Notes: generated by a model not told the origin, from the letters alone. Counted from the stretch's first letter, positions 27,741-37,136 are shown. The stretch: 54,327 nt of DNA from an uncultured Burkholderiales bacterium (GCA_946480465.1 CAMLJY010000044.1:1-54327); one strand, 5' to 3'. Program-made: numbers and translations.

Positions 27741-29804
27741 ATGGACACGACCCACGCTTCCGCAGGCCAGACGAACACCACGACGGTTCGCGGCGCCTGC
27801 CCGCACGACTGCCCCGACACCTGCGCGCTGAAGATCACGGTCGAGAACGGCCGCGCGGTGCGTGTGCAAGGCGACCCCGAGCATCCGCCGACGCACGGTG
27901 CGCTGTGCACCAAGGTCTCGCGCTACACCGAGCGCACCTACCACGACGAACGCGTGCTGCACCCGCTGAAGCGCGTCGGTCCCAAGGGCGGCGGCCAGTT
28001 CGCGCGGGTCAGCTGGGACGAGGCGCTGTCGGACATCGCCGCGCGCCTGGCCGCCATCGCCGCGCGCGACCCGCAGGCCATCGTGCCCTACAGCTACGCC
28101 GGCACCATGGGCTTGCTGCAGGGCGAATCGATGGCCGCGCGCTTCTTCCACCGCCTGGGCGCCTCGCTGCTGGACCGCACGATCTGCGCTTCCGCCGGTG
28201 GCGACGCGCTGGCGGCGACCTATGGCGGCAAGCTCGGCATGCACCTGGAGAGCTTCGCGGACAGCAAGCTGATCCTGATCTGGGGCAGCAACTCGATCGC
28301 ATCGAACCTGCACTTCTGGACCTTCGCCCAGCAGGCCAAGCGCGCCGGCGCGAAGCTCGTCTGCATCGACCCGCGCCGCACCGAGACGGCCGACAAGTGC
28401 CACCAGCACGTCGCGCTGCTGCCCGGCACCGATGGGGCGTTGGCACTGGCGCTGATGCACGAGCTGGTCACGCGCGGCTGGCTCGACGAGGACTACGTTG
28501 CGCGCCACGTCGATGGCTTCGAGGCCCTGCGCGAACGCGCGCTGGCCTGGCCGCCCGAACGGGCCGCCACGGTCTGCGGCATCGATGCCCAGGTGATCCG
28601 CGATCTCGCGCGCGACTACGCGACGACCCGGCCCGCCGCGATCCGCCTGAACTACGGCATGCAGCGGGTGCACGGCGGAGGCAATGCGGTGCGGCTGATC
28701 GCGCTGCTGCCCTGCCTGACCGGCGCCTGGCGCCAGCGCGGCGGCGGCCTGCTGCTGTCGGCCTCGGGCTGGTTCAAGGCCTACAGGAACAACGCCGCCC
28801 TGGAGCGGCCCGACCTGCTCGGCGGGCGCCGTCCACGCACGATCAACATGAGCACGATCGGCGACGACCTGCTGCGCGAGTCGTCCGTGGAGTTCGGTCC
28901 GCGCATCGAGGCCCTGGTGGTCTACAACAGCAACCCCGTCGCGGTGGCACCGCAGTCACCCAGGGTGGTGCAGGGATTCCAGCGCGAAGACCTGTTCACC
29001 GTCGTGCTCGAGCAGTTCATGACCGACACCGCCGACCACGCCGACTACGTGCTGCCCGCCACCACGCAGCTGGAGCACCTGGACGTGCACACGTCCTATG
29101 GCCACACCTGGGTGCTGATGAACCAGCCCGCGGTGGCGCCGCTGGGCGAGGCGAAGCCGAACACGCAGGTCTTCCGCGAACTCGCGGCCCGCCTGGGTTT
29201 CGACGAGGCCTGTTTCCAGGACAGCGACGAGCAGCTGGCCGCACAGGCCTTCACCGCCGACATCGACGTGGCCGCGCTGCGCGCCAAGGGCTGGCTGAAG
29301 CTGCCGTTGCCCGAGCTGCCGTTCGCCGACGGCGGATTCCCGACCGCCAACGGCAAGGTGCAGGTGGACGTGCCCGGGCTGGGCGTGCCGGACCATGTGC
29401 CGAACCACGAGTCCGCACTGTCCGCGCCGGAACTGGCGCAGCGCTACCCGCTGGCGATGATCTCGCCGCCGGCGCGGCATTTCCTCAACTCCACCTTCGT
29501 CAACGTGCGCAGCCTGCGCAGCATCGAAGGCCAGCCGCTGGTGGAGATCCATCCCTTCGATGCCGAGGCCCGTGGCATCGCCGACGGCGCGGTCGTGCGC
29601 GTGTTCAATGACCGTGGCAGCTACCGTTGCGCCGCGTCGGTCACCGAGCGCGCGCGCCCCGGCGTCGTCAACGGCCTGGGCGTGTGGTGGCGCAAGCTCG
29701 GGATCGACGGCAGCAACGTCAACGAGCTGACGAGCCAGAAGCTCACCGACATCGGCCGTGCCCCCACCTTCTACGACTGCCTTGTGGAGGTGGCGGCCGC
29801 ATGA
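27741..29804 (+). CDS. Molybdopterin-dependent oxidoreductase (bis-MGD, 4Fe-4S)
   Basis: A 687-residue enzyme of the DMSO-reductase superfamily. The N-terminal 4Fe-4S motif is Cys20-x3-Cys24-x3-Cys28-x27-Cys56 (in ACPHDCPDTCALK...ALCTKV). Cofactor-binding segments include WGSNSIASNLHFW, VCIDPRRTETADKCH, YNSNPVAVAPQS and YVLPATTQLEHLDVH. There is no Tat signal peptide, so a cytoplasmic enzyme is expected. It lacks partner electron-transfer subunits nearby. Family members of this size (BisC/formate dehydrogenase-like, COG0243) act on varied substrates; the substrate cannot be named. The stop overlaps the next gene (ATGA). Confidence 0.9.
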   Translation: MDTTHASAGQTNTTTVRGACPHDCPDTCALKITVENGRAVRVQGDPEHPPTHGALCTKVSRYTERTYHDERVLHPLKRVGPKGGGQFARVSWDEALSDIAARLAAIAARDPQAIVPYSYAGTMGLLQGESMAARFFHRLGASLLDRTICASAGGDALAATYGGKLGMHLESFADSKLILIWGSNSIASNLHFWTFAQQAKRAGAKLVCIDPRRTETADKCHQHVALLPGTDGALALALMHELVTRGWLDEDYVARHVDGFEALRERALAWPPERAATVCGIDAQVIRDLARDYATTRPAAIRLNYGMQRVHGGGNAVRLIALLPCLTGAWRQRGGGLLLSASGWFKAYRNNAALERPDLLGGRRPRTINMSTIGDDLLRESSVEFGPRIEALVVYNSNPVAVAPQSPRVVQGFQREDLFTVVLEQFMTDTADHADYVLPATTQLEHLDVHTSYGHTWVLMNQPAVAPLGEAKPNTQVFRELAARLGFDEACFQDSDEQLAAQAFTADIDVAALRAKGWLKLPLPELPFADGGFPTANGKVQVDVPGLGVPDHVPNHESALSAPELAQRYPLAMISPPARHFLNSTFVNVRSLRSIEGQPLVEIHPFDAEARGIADGAVVRVFNDRGSYRCAASVTERARPGVVNGLGVWWRKLGIDGSNVNELTSQKLTDIGRAPTFYDCLVEVAAA

Positions 29805-30865
29805 CGAGCCGGGGCCGGCTGCTGGCCCTGGCGCTGCTGGTGGCCGCGGTCGCCGGCATGGCGGGCTGCTCGACCCTCGGCTACTACGCCCGGTCCGTCG
29901 GCGGGCACCTGGACATGGTGCGGCGCGCACGGCCGGTCGCCGAGGTCATCGACGATCCGGCAACGCCCGTGTCCCTGCGCGACCGGCTGCTGCTGGCGCG
30001 CGAGATGCGCGACTTCGCGGTGCGCGAGCTGCAGCTGCCGGACAACCGCAGCTACCGCAGCTACGCCGACCTGCGGCGCAACGCCGCGGTATGGAACGTG
30101 GTGGCGGCGCCCGAGCTGTCGCTTGAACTGAAGCGCTGGTGCTTCATGATCGTCGGCTGCATCGGCTACCGCGGCTACTTCGACAAGGACGCGGCCGAGC
30201 GCGAAGGCGCGCAGCTGAAGGCCGAGGGCCTGGACGTCAATGTGTACGGGGTGGCCGCGTACTCCACGCTGGGCCGCACCGATTGGCTCGGCGGCGACCC
30301 GCTGCTCAACACCTTCATCCAGTGGCCCGAGCTGGAACTGGCGCGCCTGGTCTTCCACGAGCTGGCACACCAGGTGGCCTATGCGCCCGGTGACACCACC
30401 TTCAACGAATCCTTCGCCACCGCGGTCGAGCGCCTGGGCGGCGAGCGCTGGCGCCGCGAACGCGGCCTGCCGGCGTCCGACGATGCGGCGATCGAGCGCC
30501 GCCGGCGCGAGTTCAAGGCCCTGGGCCAGCGCACCCGCGGCGAGCTGGAGGCGTTGTACCGCAGCAGCGTCTCCGACGACGACAAGCGCGCCGGCAAGGC
30601 CCGCATCCTGGCCGCGATGCGCACTGAACTGCAGCGGCTGAAGACGCAATCGTGGAACGGCTACAGCGGCTATGACGGCTGGGCCCAGCGCGCGAACAAC
30701 GCCACGCTGGGCGTGCAGGCAGCGTATGACGAGCTGGTGCCGGCTTTCGAGAAGCTCTTCGAGCAGCAGGGCCGCGACTTCGCCCGCTTCCATGCCGAAG
30801 CCAAGCGCCTGGCCGCCTTGCCGATGGCCGAGCGGCGGGCGACACTGGCGGCGATCAGCCCCTAG
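29801..30865 (+). CDS. Putative lipoprotein aminopeptidase (COG4324)
   Basis: A 354-residue protein with a signal peptide and lipobox AGMAGC (Cys23). The zinc-metalloprotease motif HELAH is at His186-His190 in LVFHELAHQVAY, and FNESFATAVERLGGERW a little later supplies the usual downstream Glu. These features match the predicted aminopeptidase family PF10023. A GGAGG 10 bases upstream and ATGA overlap with the molybdopterin gene suggest coupled expression, although no functional link between the two products is obvious. Periplasmic, lipid-anchored location is inferred. Confidence 0.88.
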   Translation: MTSRGRLLALALLVAAVAGMAGCSTLGYYARSVGGHLDMVRRARPVAEVIDDPATPVSLRDRLLLAREMRDFAVRELQLPDNRSYRSYADLRRNAAVWNVVAAPELSLELKRWCFMIVGCIGYRGYFDKDAAEREGAQLKAEGLDVNVYGVAAYSTLGRTDWLGGDPLLNTFIQWPELELARLVFHELAHQVAYAPGDTTFNESFATAVERLGGERWRRERGLPASDDAAIERRRREFKALGQRTRGELEALYRSSVSDDDKRAGKARILAAMRTELQRLKTQSWNGYSGYDGWAQRANNATLGVQAAYDELVPAFEKLFEQQGRDFARFHAEAKRLAALPMAERRATLAAISP

Positions 30866-30885
30866 GCGCCGAGGAGACGAAAGAC

Positions 30886-31218
30886 ATGCCCGACATCCGC
30901 ATCCGCCGCGATCACCAACTCGGCCTCGCGAAGGCGCGCAAGATCGCCTGGCAGTGGGCGGAGAAGGTCGAGGAGAAGTTCGACATGGAGTGCACCGTCA
31001 TCGAAGGCGAGGGCTCCGACACCGTCGAGTTCACGCGCTCGGGCTGCAACGGCACGCTGACTGTCGCGGCCGATCACTTCGACCTGCATGCCCAGCTCGG
31101 TTTCCTGCTCGGTGCGTTCGCCAAGACCATCGAGGCCGAGATCGAGAAGAACCTCGATGCGCTGCTGGGTTCGGCGGCCGCCGAGCCGAAGGCAGCGGCG
31201 AAGAAGAAGAAGTCCTGA
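30886..31218 (+). CDS. Polyhydroxyalkanoic acid system family protein
   Basis: A 110-residue protein resembling the PHA_gran_rgn family (PF09650), found in polyhydroxyalkanoate-producing bacteria. The opening MPDIRIRRDHQLGLAKARK and the beta-type middle (FTRSGCNGTLTVAADHFDL) are typical; it ends in an Ala/Lys-rich tail. The biochemical role of the family is not established. It lies 20 bp after the aminopeptidase gene and ends inside a 30-bp palindrome that should terminate transcription. Confidence 0.85.
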   Translation: MPDIRIRRDHQLGLAKARKIAWQWAEKVEEKFDMECTVIEGEGSDTVEFTRSGCNGTLTVAADHFDLHAQLGFLLGAFAKTIEAEIEKNLDALLGSAAAEPKAAAKKKKS

Positions 31219-31240
31219 ACGCCGCGCGGCGTTCAGGACT
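31211..31240. terminator. Perfect 30-bp palindromic terminator
   Basis: The arms AGTCCTGAACGCCGC and GCGGCGTTCAGGACT are exact reverse complements, giving 15 bp with no spacer. The palindrome includes the stop codon of the PHA-system gene. It stands between that gene and the convergent acyl-CoA-binding protein gene, so it can stop both transcripts. There is no strong T-run, so efficiency is uncertain. Confidence 0.7.
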
Positions 31241-31262
31241 TCCCGGGCCGCGGGCGCGGCCC

Positions 31263-31517
31263 TTACTTCAGGCTCTCGATCAGGTCGACGTATTCCTGCA
31301 TCGCCTCGTCGCTCGACTTGCCCTTCAGTTCGTTCCAGGCATCCCACTTGGCGCGGCCCACCATGTCGGTGAAGCCGGGGCGCTTGCCTTCGACGTCGCC
31401 CTCGGTCGCTTGCTTGTACAGCGAGTAGATCTTCAGGAGCGTCATGTTGTCGGGCTTCTCCGGCAGCTTCTTGCTGTCGGCGACGGCTTGTTCGAACTGC
31501 GACTTGAGATCGGCCAT
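31263..31517 (-). CDS. Acyl-CoA-binding protein
   Basis: An 84-residue four-helix ACBP that binds long-chain acyl-CoA in the cytoplasm. Conserved residues are visible: the KPDNMTLLKIYSLYKQATEGD segment with the Tyr and Lys that contact CoA, and the AKWDAWNELKGKSSDEAMQEYV segment with the second ligand-binding Lys. ACBP is common in eukaryotes and scattered in bacteria. It is encoded divergently from a wax-ester/DGAT acyltransferase that would use acyl-CoA. Confidence 0.95.
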   Translation of the reverse strand: MADLKSQFEQAVADSKKLPEKPDNMTLLKIYSLYKQATEGDVEGKRPGFTDMVGRAKWDAWNELKGKSSDEAMQEYVDLIESLK

Positions 31518-31612
31518 GCGTGCGCTCCTTCGTGAAAATCGGTCTTGACGGCGGGCATGTTACCCAGCATCGTCACCCGCTCCCTAGAGAGCCACACCGA
31601 GGAGAAGCCCAG

Positions 31613-33052
31613 ATGACCGCCGTTGCCAGCAGCCGCATGTCCCGGGTCGACACCGCGTGGCTGCGCATGGACAACGACGTCAACCTGATGATGATCGTCG
31701 GTGTCTGGCTGCTCACGCCGGCCATCACGGTGGAGGCGCTGAAGGAGCGCGTGCAGGACAAGCTGCTGAAGTACGGCCGCTTCCACCAGCGCGCCGTGGC
31801 CGATGCGATGGGCGCCACCTGGGTCGAGGACGAGGCCTTCGACATCGATGCGCACGTCAAGGTCGAGCAGTTGCACCGCACACCCGGACAAAGCGAACGC
31901 GAAGCCCTGCAGCAGCGCTGCGCCGAGCTGGCGATGACCCCGCTCGATCCCGAGCGGCCGCTGTGGCAGTTCCAGCTCATCGAGGACTACGAAGGCGGCA
32001 GCGCACTCATCGCCCGCGTGCACCACTGCATCGCCGACGGCATCGCACTGATCTCGGTGATGCTGTCGATCACCGATGGCGGCAACGATCCGCCGCAGCG
32101 GCGCAAGAAGGTGCGCGAGGCCGAGGAGGGTGATGGCGACTGGCTTGCCGACGCGGTGCTGAAGCCGCTGTCGGACATCACCATCAAGGCCATCGGCATG
32201 TACAGCGGCGGTGTCGCGAAGTCGATCGACATGCTGGCCAACCCGCAGCAGCCGCTGCTGGGCTCGATCGACATGGCGCGGTCCGGCCTGCAGGTCGTCA
32301 ACGACGTGGCCGCGCTGGCGGTGATGGCCGACGATTCACCGACCCGGCTGAAGGGGCAGCCGGATGGCAAGAAATGCGTGGCCTGGGGCGAGCCGCTGCC
32401 GCTCGATCGCGTGAAGGCCATCGGCAAGGCCCTGGGCTGCTCGATCAACGATGTGCTGCTGTCCTGCGTGGCCGGCGCTATCGGGCGCTATCTGGCCGAC
32501 GAAGGCGAGGACCCCACGGGCAAGAACATCCGCGCGATGGTGCCCGTGAACCTGCGGCCGCTGGAAAAAGCCTGGCAGCTGGGCAATCGCTTCGGCCTGG
32601 CGCCGCTGGTGCTGCCGATCGGCATCGCCAACCCGGTCGAACGCGTGTACGCGGTGCGCGCGCGCATGGCCGAGCTGAAGGGCAGTTATCAGCCGCTGCT
32701 GGCGTTCGCGGTGCTGTCCGTGGCCGGCCTCTTCGTCAAGCCGGTGCAGGACGCCGTGCTGAACATGTTCGCGAAGAAGGCCACCGCGGTGATGACCAAC
32801 GTGCCCGGCCCGGCCAAGCCGCTGAAGTTCCTGGGCTCGACGCTTCGGCAGACCATGTTCTGGGTGCCGGCGTCGGGCAACATCGGCGTCGGCGTCAGCA
32901 TCCTCAGCTATGGCGGCGGCGTGCAGTTCGGTCTGATCACCGACCATGCGCTGTGTCCGCACCCCCAGGCCATCATCGACCGCTTCGAGCCCGAGTTCGA
33001 GCGCCTCGTCACGCTGACGATGATGCTGCCCTGGTTCCCGGGCAGCGACTGA
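31613..33052 (+). CDS. Wax ester synthase / diacylglycerol acyltransferase (WS/DGAT)
   Basis: A 479-residue acyltransferase that forms wax esters or triacylglycerol from acyl-CoA. The catalytic motif HHCIADG (HHxxxDG) is near residues 137-143, and later family segments are present: NDVLLSCVAGAIGRYL, RAMVPVNLRP, NVPGPAKPLKFLG and SYGGGVQFGLITD. GAGGAG 8 bases upstream supports ATG 31613. With the divergent acyl-CoA-binding protein and the PHA-linked protein nearby it points to carbon-storage lipid metabolism. Whether its product is wax or triacylglycerol is not determinable. Confidence 0.93.
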   Translation: MTAVASSRMSRVDTAWLRMDNDVNLMMIVGVWLLTPAITVEALKERVQDKLLKYGRFHQRAVADAMGATWVEDEAFDIDAHVKVEQLHRTPGQSEREALQQRCAELAMTPLDPERPLWQFQLIEDYEGGSALIARVHHCIADGIALISVMLSITDGGNDPPQRRKKVREAEEGDGDWLADAVLKPLSDITIKAIGMYSGGVAKSIDMLANPQQPLLGSIDMARSGLQVVNDVAALAVMADDSPTRLKGQPDGKKCVAWGEPLPLDRVKAIGKALGCSINDVLLSCVAGAIGRYLADEGEDPTGKNIRAMVPVNLRPLEKAWQLGNRFGLAPLVLPIGIANPVERVYAVRARMAELKGSYQPLLAFAVLSVAGLFVKPVQDAVLNMFAKKATAVMTNVPGPAKPLKFLGSTLRQTMFWVPASGNIGVGVSILSYGGGVQFGLITDHALCPHPQAIIDRFEPEFERLVTLTMMLPWFPGSD

Positions 33053-33742
33053 TCACGGCTTGGGCTCGAGCCCCTGGGCGTCCGCCGGCGCGGCGTCCTG
33101 CGGCGGCGCTGCATGCGCCAGCGGTTGGGGCGGATGCTGCTGCGGCGGCGCCATGCCGTGATGCCCGCCATGGTGGCTGGCGTGGGAGCCATGCGGGCCG
33201 AAGTCGCCATGGCCGTCCTCGTGGTGGCGCGGCCGCATGCCGGTGCGCAGGTAGCGGTTGTGGTGGTTCACCCGCGGCAGGTAGCGCGCCAGTTCGCTCA
33301 GCGCCATCTGGTACACGTCGCGCTTGAACTCGATCACCAGTTCCAGCGGCACCCAGTAGTCGTTCCAACGCCAGGCGTCGAATTCGGGATGGTCGGTGGC
33401 GCGCAGGTCGAGATCGCTGTCGCGCCCCACCAGCCGCAGCAGGAACCAGATCTGCTTCTGCCCCTTGTAGTGGCCGCGCGCATCCTTGCGGATGAAGTTC
33501 TCGGGGACCTCGTAGCGCAGCCAGTCGCGCGTGCGCGCGAGGATGCGCACATGCTCGGGCTTCAGACCGACTTCCTCATGCAGTTCCCGAAACATGGCCT
33601 GCTCGGGTGACTCGCCGTACTTGATGCCGCCCTGGGGAAACTGCCACGAATGGGTTCGCAGCCGCTTGCCCCAGAACACCTGGTTGCGCGAGTTGAGCAG
33701 GATGATGCCGACGTTGGGCCTGAAGCCTTCACGGTCGAGCAT
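33053..33742 (-). CDS. rppH: RNA pyrophosphohydrolase RppH with His-rich tail
   Basis: A 229-residue Nudix hydrolase that removes pyrophosphate from the 5' end of mRNAs and so starts decay. The Nudix box is G38-x5-E-x7-REL-x-EE-x-GL (in [23 protein letters not shown], 38-60). The start ATG at 33742 gives the usual [17 protein letters not shown] beginning. The catalytic domain ends near 170; beyond it is a about 60-residue tail rich in His, Gly, Pro and Gln ([17 protein letters not shown]), longer than in E. coli RppH (176 residues). It is divergent from proS across an AT-rich gap. Confidence 0.93.
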   Translation of the reverse strand: MLDREGFRPNVGIILLNSRNQVFWGKRLRTHSWQFPQGGIKYGESPEQAMFRELHEEVGLKPEHVRILARTRDWLRYEVPENFIRKDARGHYKGQKQIWFLLRLVGRDSDLDLRATDHPEFDAWRWNDYWVPLELVIEFKRDVYQMALSELARYLPRVNHHNRYLRTGMRPRHHEDGHGDFGPHGSHASHHGGHHGMAPPQQHPPQPLAHAAPPQDAAPADAQGLEPKP

Positions 33743-33875
33743 AATCAACCCCAATACTGAAATTGAAATAATTATTGCACCGGCCCTGTGCGGCGAGCGA
33801 ACCCTCGCTTACCCGCATGGCGATCTGCCCGTGCAATGTGGCCGCCCTGGCCCTGCTTGCTGCCCCCAACCGCCC
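33743..33875. promoter_or_regulatory. AT-rich divergent promoter region (rppH/proS)
   Basis: This 133-bp interval between divergent genes contains the most AT-rich patch in the window (about 33740-33780), including the palindrome AATAATTATT at 33767-33776. This is a strong place for promoters of both genes, but I cannot assign hexamers with confidence. Confidence 0.4.
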
Positions 33876-35618
33876 ATGAAAGCCTCTCAGTTCTTCATCG
33901 CCACCCTGAAGGAAGCGCCTGCCGACGCTGAAGTCAAGAGCCATCAGCTGATGATGCGCGCCGGCATGATCAAGCGCCTCGGCGCGGGCATCTACAACTA
34001 CATGCCGATGGGCCTGCGGGTGATCCGCAAGGTCGAGACCATCATCCGCGAGGAGATGAACCGCGCCGGCGCCGTCGAACTGCTGATGCCGGTGGTGCAG
34101 CCGGCCGAGCTGTGGCAGGAGACCGGCCGCTTCGAGCAGATGGGCCCCGAGCTGCTGCGGGTGAAGGATCGCCACGATCGCGACTTCGTGATCCAGCCGA
34201 CTTCCGAAGAGGTGGTGACGGACATCGCCCGGCAGGAGCTGCGCAGCTACCGCCAGCTGCCGAAAAACTTCTACCACATCCAGACCAAGTTCCGCGACGA
34301 GCGTCGTCCTCGCTTCGGCCTGATGCGCGGCCGCGAGTTCACGATGAAGGATGCGTACTCCTTCGACCGTGACGCGGCCGCTGCAGCGAAGAGTTATCAA
34401 GTGATGGTTGAGGCCTACCGCCGCATCTTCGACCGCTTCGGGCTGGAGTACCGCGCCGTCGCGGCCGATTCCGGGGCGATCGGCGGCGACCTGTCGCAGG
34501 AGTTTCAGGTCATTGCCGAGACCGGCGAGGATGCGATCGTCTATTGCCCGGCCAGCGACTACGCCGCCAACATCGAACTGGCCGAGGGCGTGTCGCCCGG
34601 CCCGCGCGGCGTCGCGGCCGAGGCGATGCAGAAGACGCCCACGCCGGGCAAGAGCACCTGTGCCGACGTGGCCCAACTGCTGGGCCTACCGCTGTCGCGC
34701 ACCGTGAAGTCGCTGGTGCTGGCCACCGACGAGCTGAACGAAGCCGGCGACATCGTGAAGACCACGGTCTGGCTGCTGATGGTGCGCGGCGACCACGAAC
34801 TGAACGAAGTGAAGGCCGGCAAGGTGCCTGGCCTGAAGAACGGCTTCCGTTTCGCCACCGTGGCGGAGATCGAGGACCACTTCGGCTGCAAGCCCGGCTA
34901 CCTGGGTCCGATCGGCCTGCGCAAGCCGGTCAAGGTGGTGGCCGACCGCACCGTGGCGGCGATGAGCGATTTCATCTGCGGCGCCAACGAGGTGGACTAC
35001 CACCTCACCGGCGTCAACTGGGGCCGCGACCTGCCCGAGCCCGACCTGGTCGCCGACATCCGCAACGTCGTCGCCGGTGATCCCTCGCCCGATGGCAAGG
35101 GGGTGCTCGCGATCCAGCGCGGCATCGAGGTCGGCCACGTGTTCTACCTCGGCACCAAGTATTCGAAGGCGATGAACGCCACCTACCTGGACGAGAACGG
35201 CAAGCCGCAGCTGATGGAGATGGGCTGTTATGGCATCGGCGTCACGCGCATCCTCGGCGCCGCGATCGAACAGAACCATGACGAGCGCGGCATCATCTGG
35301 CCCGCGTCGATCGCGCCCTTCGCGGCCGTGATCTGTCCGATCGGCTACGACCGCAATGCCGAGGTGCGTGCGGCCGCCGACCAGCTGCACGACGCGCTCT
35401 CGGCCGCAGGCATCGACGTGATGCTGGACGACCGCGGCGAGCGGCCGGGCGCGATGTTCGCGGACTGGGAGCTGATCGGGGTGCCGCAGCGCATCGTCAT
35501 CTCCGACCGCGGCCTGAAGACCGGGACGGTGGAGTTGCAGGGTCGCCGCGAGGCCCAGGCGAGCACCGCTGCGCTGGCCGACGCTGCCGCGCTGGTCAAG
35601 GAGCGTCTCTCGGCATGA
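33876..35618 (+). CDS. proS: Prolyl-tRNA synthetase
   Basis: A 580-residue bacterial-type class II synthetase. Motif 1 region ([20 protein letters not shown]), motif 2 ([24 protein letters not shown]) and motif 3 ([18 protein letters not shown]) are clear. The inserted editing domain, which removes alanine from tRNA-Pro, occupies about residues 225-400. The anticodon-binding domain follows near the C-terminus ([16 protein letters not shown] onward). The frame continues upstream of 33876, but the ATG there fits family length. The stop overlaps the start of the lytic transglycosylase gene (ATGA). Confidence 0.96.
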   Translation: MKASQFFIATLKEAPADAEVKSHQLMMRAGMIKRLGAGIYNYMPMGLRVIRKVETIIREEMNRAGAVELLMPVVQPAELWQETGRFEQMGPELLRVKDRHDRDFVIQPTSEEVVTDIARQELRSYRQLPKNFYHIQTKFRDERRPRFGLMRGREFTMKDAYSFDRDAAAAAKSYQVMVEAYRRIFDRFGLEYRAVAADSGAIGGDLSQEFQVIAETGEDAIVYCPASDYAANIELAEGVSPGPRGVAAEAMQKTPTPGKSTCADVAQLLGLPLSRTVKSLVLATDELNEAGDIVKTTVWLLMVRGDHELNEVKAGKVPGLKNGFRFATVAEIEDHFGCKPGYLGPIGLRKPVKVVADRTVAAMSDFICGANEVDYHLTGVNWGRDLPEPDLVADIRNVVAGDPSPDGKGVLAIQRGIEVGHVFYLGTKYSKAMNATYLDENGKPQLMEMGCYGIGVTRILGAAIEQNHDERGIIWPASIAPFAAVICPIGYDRNAEVRAAADQLHDALSAAGIDVMLDDRGERPGAMFADWELIGVPQRIVISDRGLKTGTVELQGRREAQASTAALADAAALVKERLSA

Positions 35619-36241
35619 CCGGCGGCGTGCGCCGCCGCGCCAGCCTGCTGGCGCTGGCAGCGCTCGCTTGCGCGCGGCCCTCGGTCGTGCGGGCCGGCGC
35701 CCAGGCCGAGGAGCCGCTGGCCGATTCGATCCGCACCGCGTTGTCGGCTGCGATCGCGAGCAGCGCGCCGCCCAAGCCCAGCTTCGCCGACATCGAACAG
35801 CGGCTGGGCTACCTGCGGTGGCTCGGCGCTATGAGCGAGCGCCTGAAGCGCCGCAAGAGCGAGGCGCACGTGCGCCTCGAGTTCCTCCAGACGCTGTGGT
35901 ACGAGAGTGCGCGTGCCGGCCTGGAGCCCGCGCTGGTGCTCGGCCTGGTGCAGGTCGAGAGCGGCTTCCGCAAGTACGCGATCAGCTCGGCCGGCGCGCG
36001 CGGCTACATGCAGGTGATGCCGTTCTGGACCCGGGTGATCGGAGACGGCGATCCGGCGCGCCTCTTCCACATGCAGACCAACCTGCGCTTCGGCTGCGTG
36101 ATCCTGCGCCACTACCTCACGATCGAGCGCGGCGACCTGTTCCTGGCCCTGGGCCGCTACAACGGCAGCCGTGGCCGCGCGGAGTATCCGAATGCGGTGT
36201 TCGCGGCACGTCGGCAGTGGTTGATGCCCGGGCAGCGCTGA
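35615..36241 (+). CDS. Lytic transglycosylase (SLT domain)
   Basis: A 208-residue envelope muramidase-type enzyme that cleaves peptidoglycan without hydrolysis. An N-terminal signal ([16 protein letters not shown]) with a possible twin-arginine is followed by a helical linker and the SLT domain: catalytic Glu115 in [14 protein letters not shown], then [12 protein letters not shown] and the [15 protein letters not shown] segment. It overlaps proS by four bases. Which of the family 1 subtypes it belongs to is not clear. Confidence 0.9.
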   Translation: MTGGVRRRASLLALAALACARPSVVRAGAQAEEPLADSIRTALSAAIASSAPPKPSFADIEQRLGYLRWLGAMSERLKRRKSEAHVRLEFLQTLWYESARAGLEPALVLGLVQVESGFRKYAISSAGARGYMQVMPFWTRVIGDGDPARLFHMQTNLRFGCVILRHYLTIERGDLFLALGRYNGSRGRAEYPNAVFAARRQWLMPGQR

Positions 36242-36258
36242 AGCAGATCAGCGCGCCT

Positions 36259-36828
36259 TCAGCGCAGCCCGGCCCAGGCCTTGGGCGCGGCTTGTGAACT
36301 GCCCAGCAGCGCCAGCACGCGTTCCACCGTGTCATCGACCAGTTCATCGATCGTCGCGGGCCGGTGGTAGAAGGCCGGTAGCGGCGGGAAGATGATGCCG
36401 CCCATCTCGGTCACTGCGGTCATGTTGCGCAGGTGGGCCAGATTGAGGGGCGTCTCGCGCACCATCAGCACCAGCGGCCGGCGCTCCTTCAGCGTCACGT
36501 CGGCCGCGCGGGTCAGCAGGTTGTCCGACAGGCCGTGCGCCACCGCGGCCAAGGTCTTCATCGAGCAGGGGGAGATCACCATCGCGGCGGTCGCGAAGCT
36601 GCCGCTGGCGACGCAGGCGCCGACGTCGGCCGGGGCGTAGGCATGGTCGGCCAGCGCGTCGAGGGCGCTGCGGTCGAGGCCCAGCTCGTGGTGTGCGTTC
36701 AGCACGCCGGCGGGCGTGACGACGAGGTGGGTCTCGAGCTCCAATGCGCGCGCCCGCTCCAGCAGGCGCACGCCGTAAATGGCGCCGGTGGCGCCAGTGA
36801 TCCCGACGACGAGCCGGCGATCGGTCAC
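36259..36828 (-). CDS. ubiX: Flavin prenyltransferase UbiX
   Basis: A 189-residue enzyme that prenylates FMN to make the cofactor of UbiD decarboxylase, needed for ubiquinone. It opens with VVGITGATGAIYGVRLLE and shows SGSFATAAMVISPCSMKTLAAVAHG and VLMVRETPLNLAHLRNM, all typical. The start is GTG 36828, overlapping the grxD stop as GTGA, so grxD and ubiX are co-translated. The short linking segment LAHLRNMTAVTEMGGIIFPP is also family-like. UbiD itself is not in the window. Confidence 0.95.
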   Translation of the reverse strand: MTDRRLVVGITGATGAIYGVRLLERARALELETHLVVTPAGVLNAHHELGLDRSALDALADHAYAPADVGACVASGSFATAAMVISPCSMKTLAAVAHGLSDNLLTRAADVTLKERRPLVLMVRETPLNLAHLRNMTAVTEMGGIIFPPLPAFYHRPATIDELVDDTVERVLALLGSSQAAPKAWAGLR

Positions 36829-37136
36829 TGCGTCAGCATTTGCTGCAGCTCGCCGGATTGGTACATCTCCATCATGATGTCCGAGCCGCCGACGAACTCG
36901 CCGTTGATGTACAGCTGCGGGATGGTCGGCCAGTTGGCGTATTCCTTGATGCCTTGGCGGATCGCTTCGTCTTCGAGCACGTTGACGGTGGTGAGCTCGT
37001 TGACGCCGCAGGCCTTGAGCACCTGGATTGCGCGGCCCGAGAAGCCGCACATGGGAAATTGGCTGGTGCCCTTCATGAAGAGCACGACGCGCGAGCCCTT
37101 CACGATGTCGTCGATGCGTTGTTGAACGTCGCTCAT
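36825..37136 (-). CDS. grxD: Monothiol glutaredoxin
   Basis: A 103-residue GrxD/Grx4-type protein that holds a 2Fe-2S cluster with glutathione and a partner. The active site is CGFS with Cys30 (TSQFPMCGFSGRAIQVL), and the glutathione-binding WPTIPQLYINGEFVGGSDI segment is intact. It is followed by ubiX through a GTGA overlap. The upstream DNA contains TATAAA on the minus strand near 37167-37172, a possible -10, with no clear -35. Confidence 0.96.
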   Translation of the reverse strand: MSDVQQRIDDIVKGSRVVLFMKGTSQFPMCGFSGRAIQVLKACGVNELTTVNVLEDEAIRQGIKEYANWPTIPQLYINGEFVGGSDIMMEMYQSGELQQMLTQ

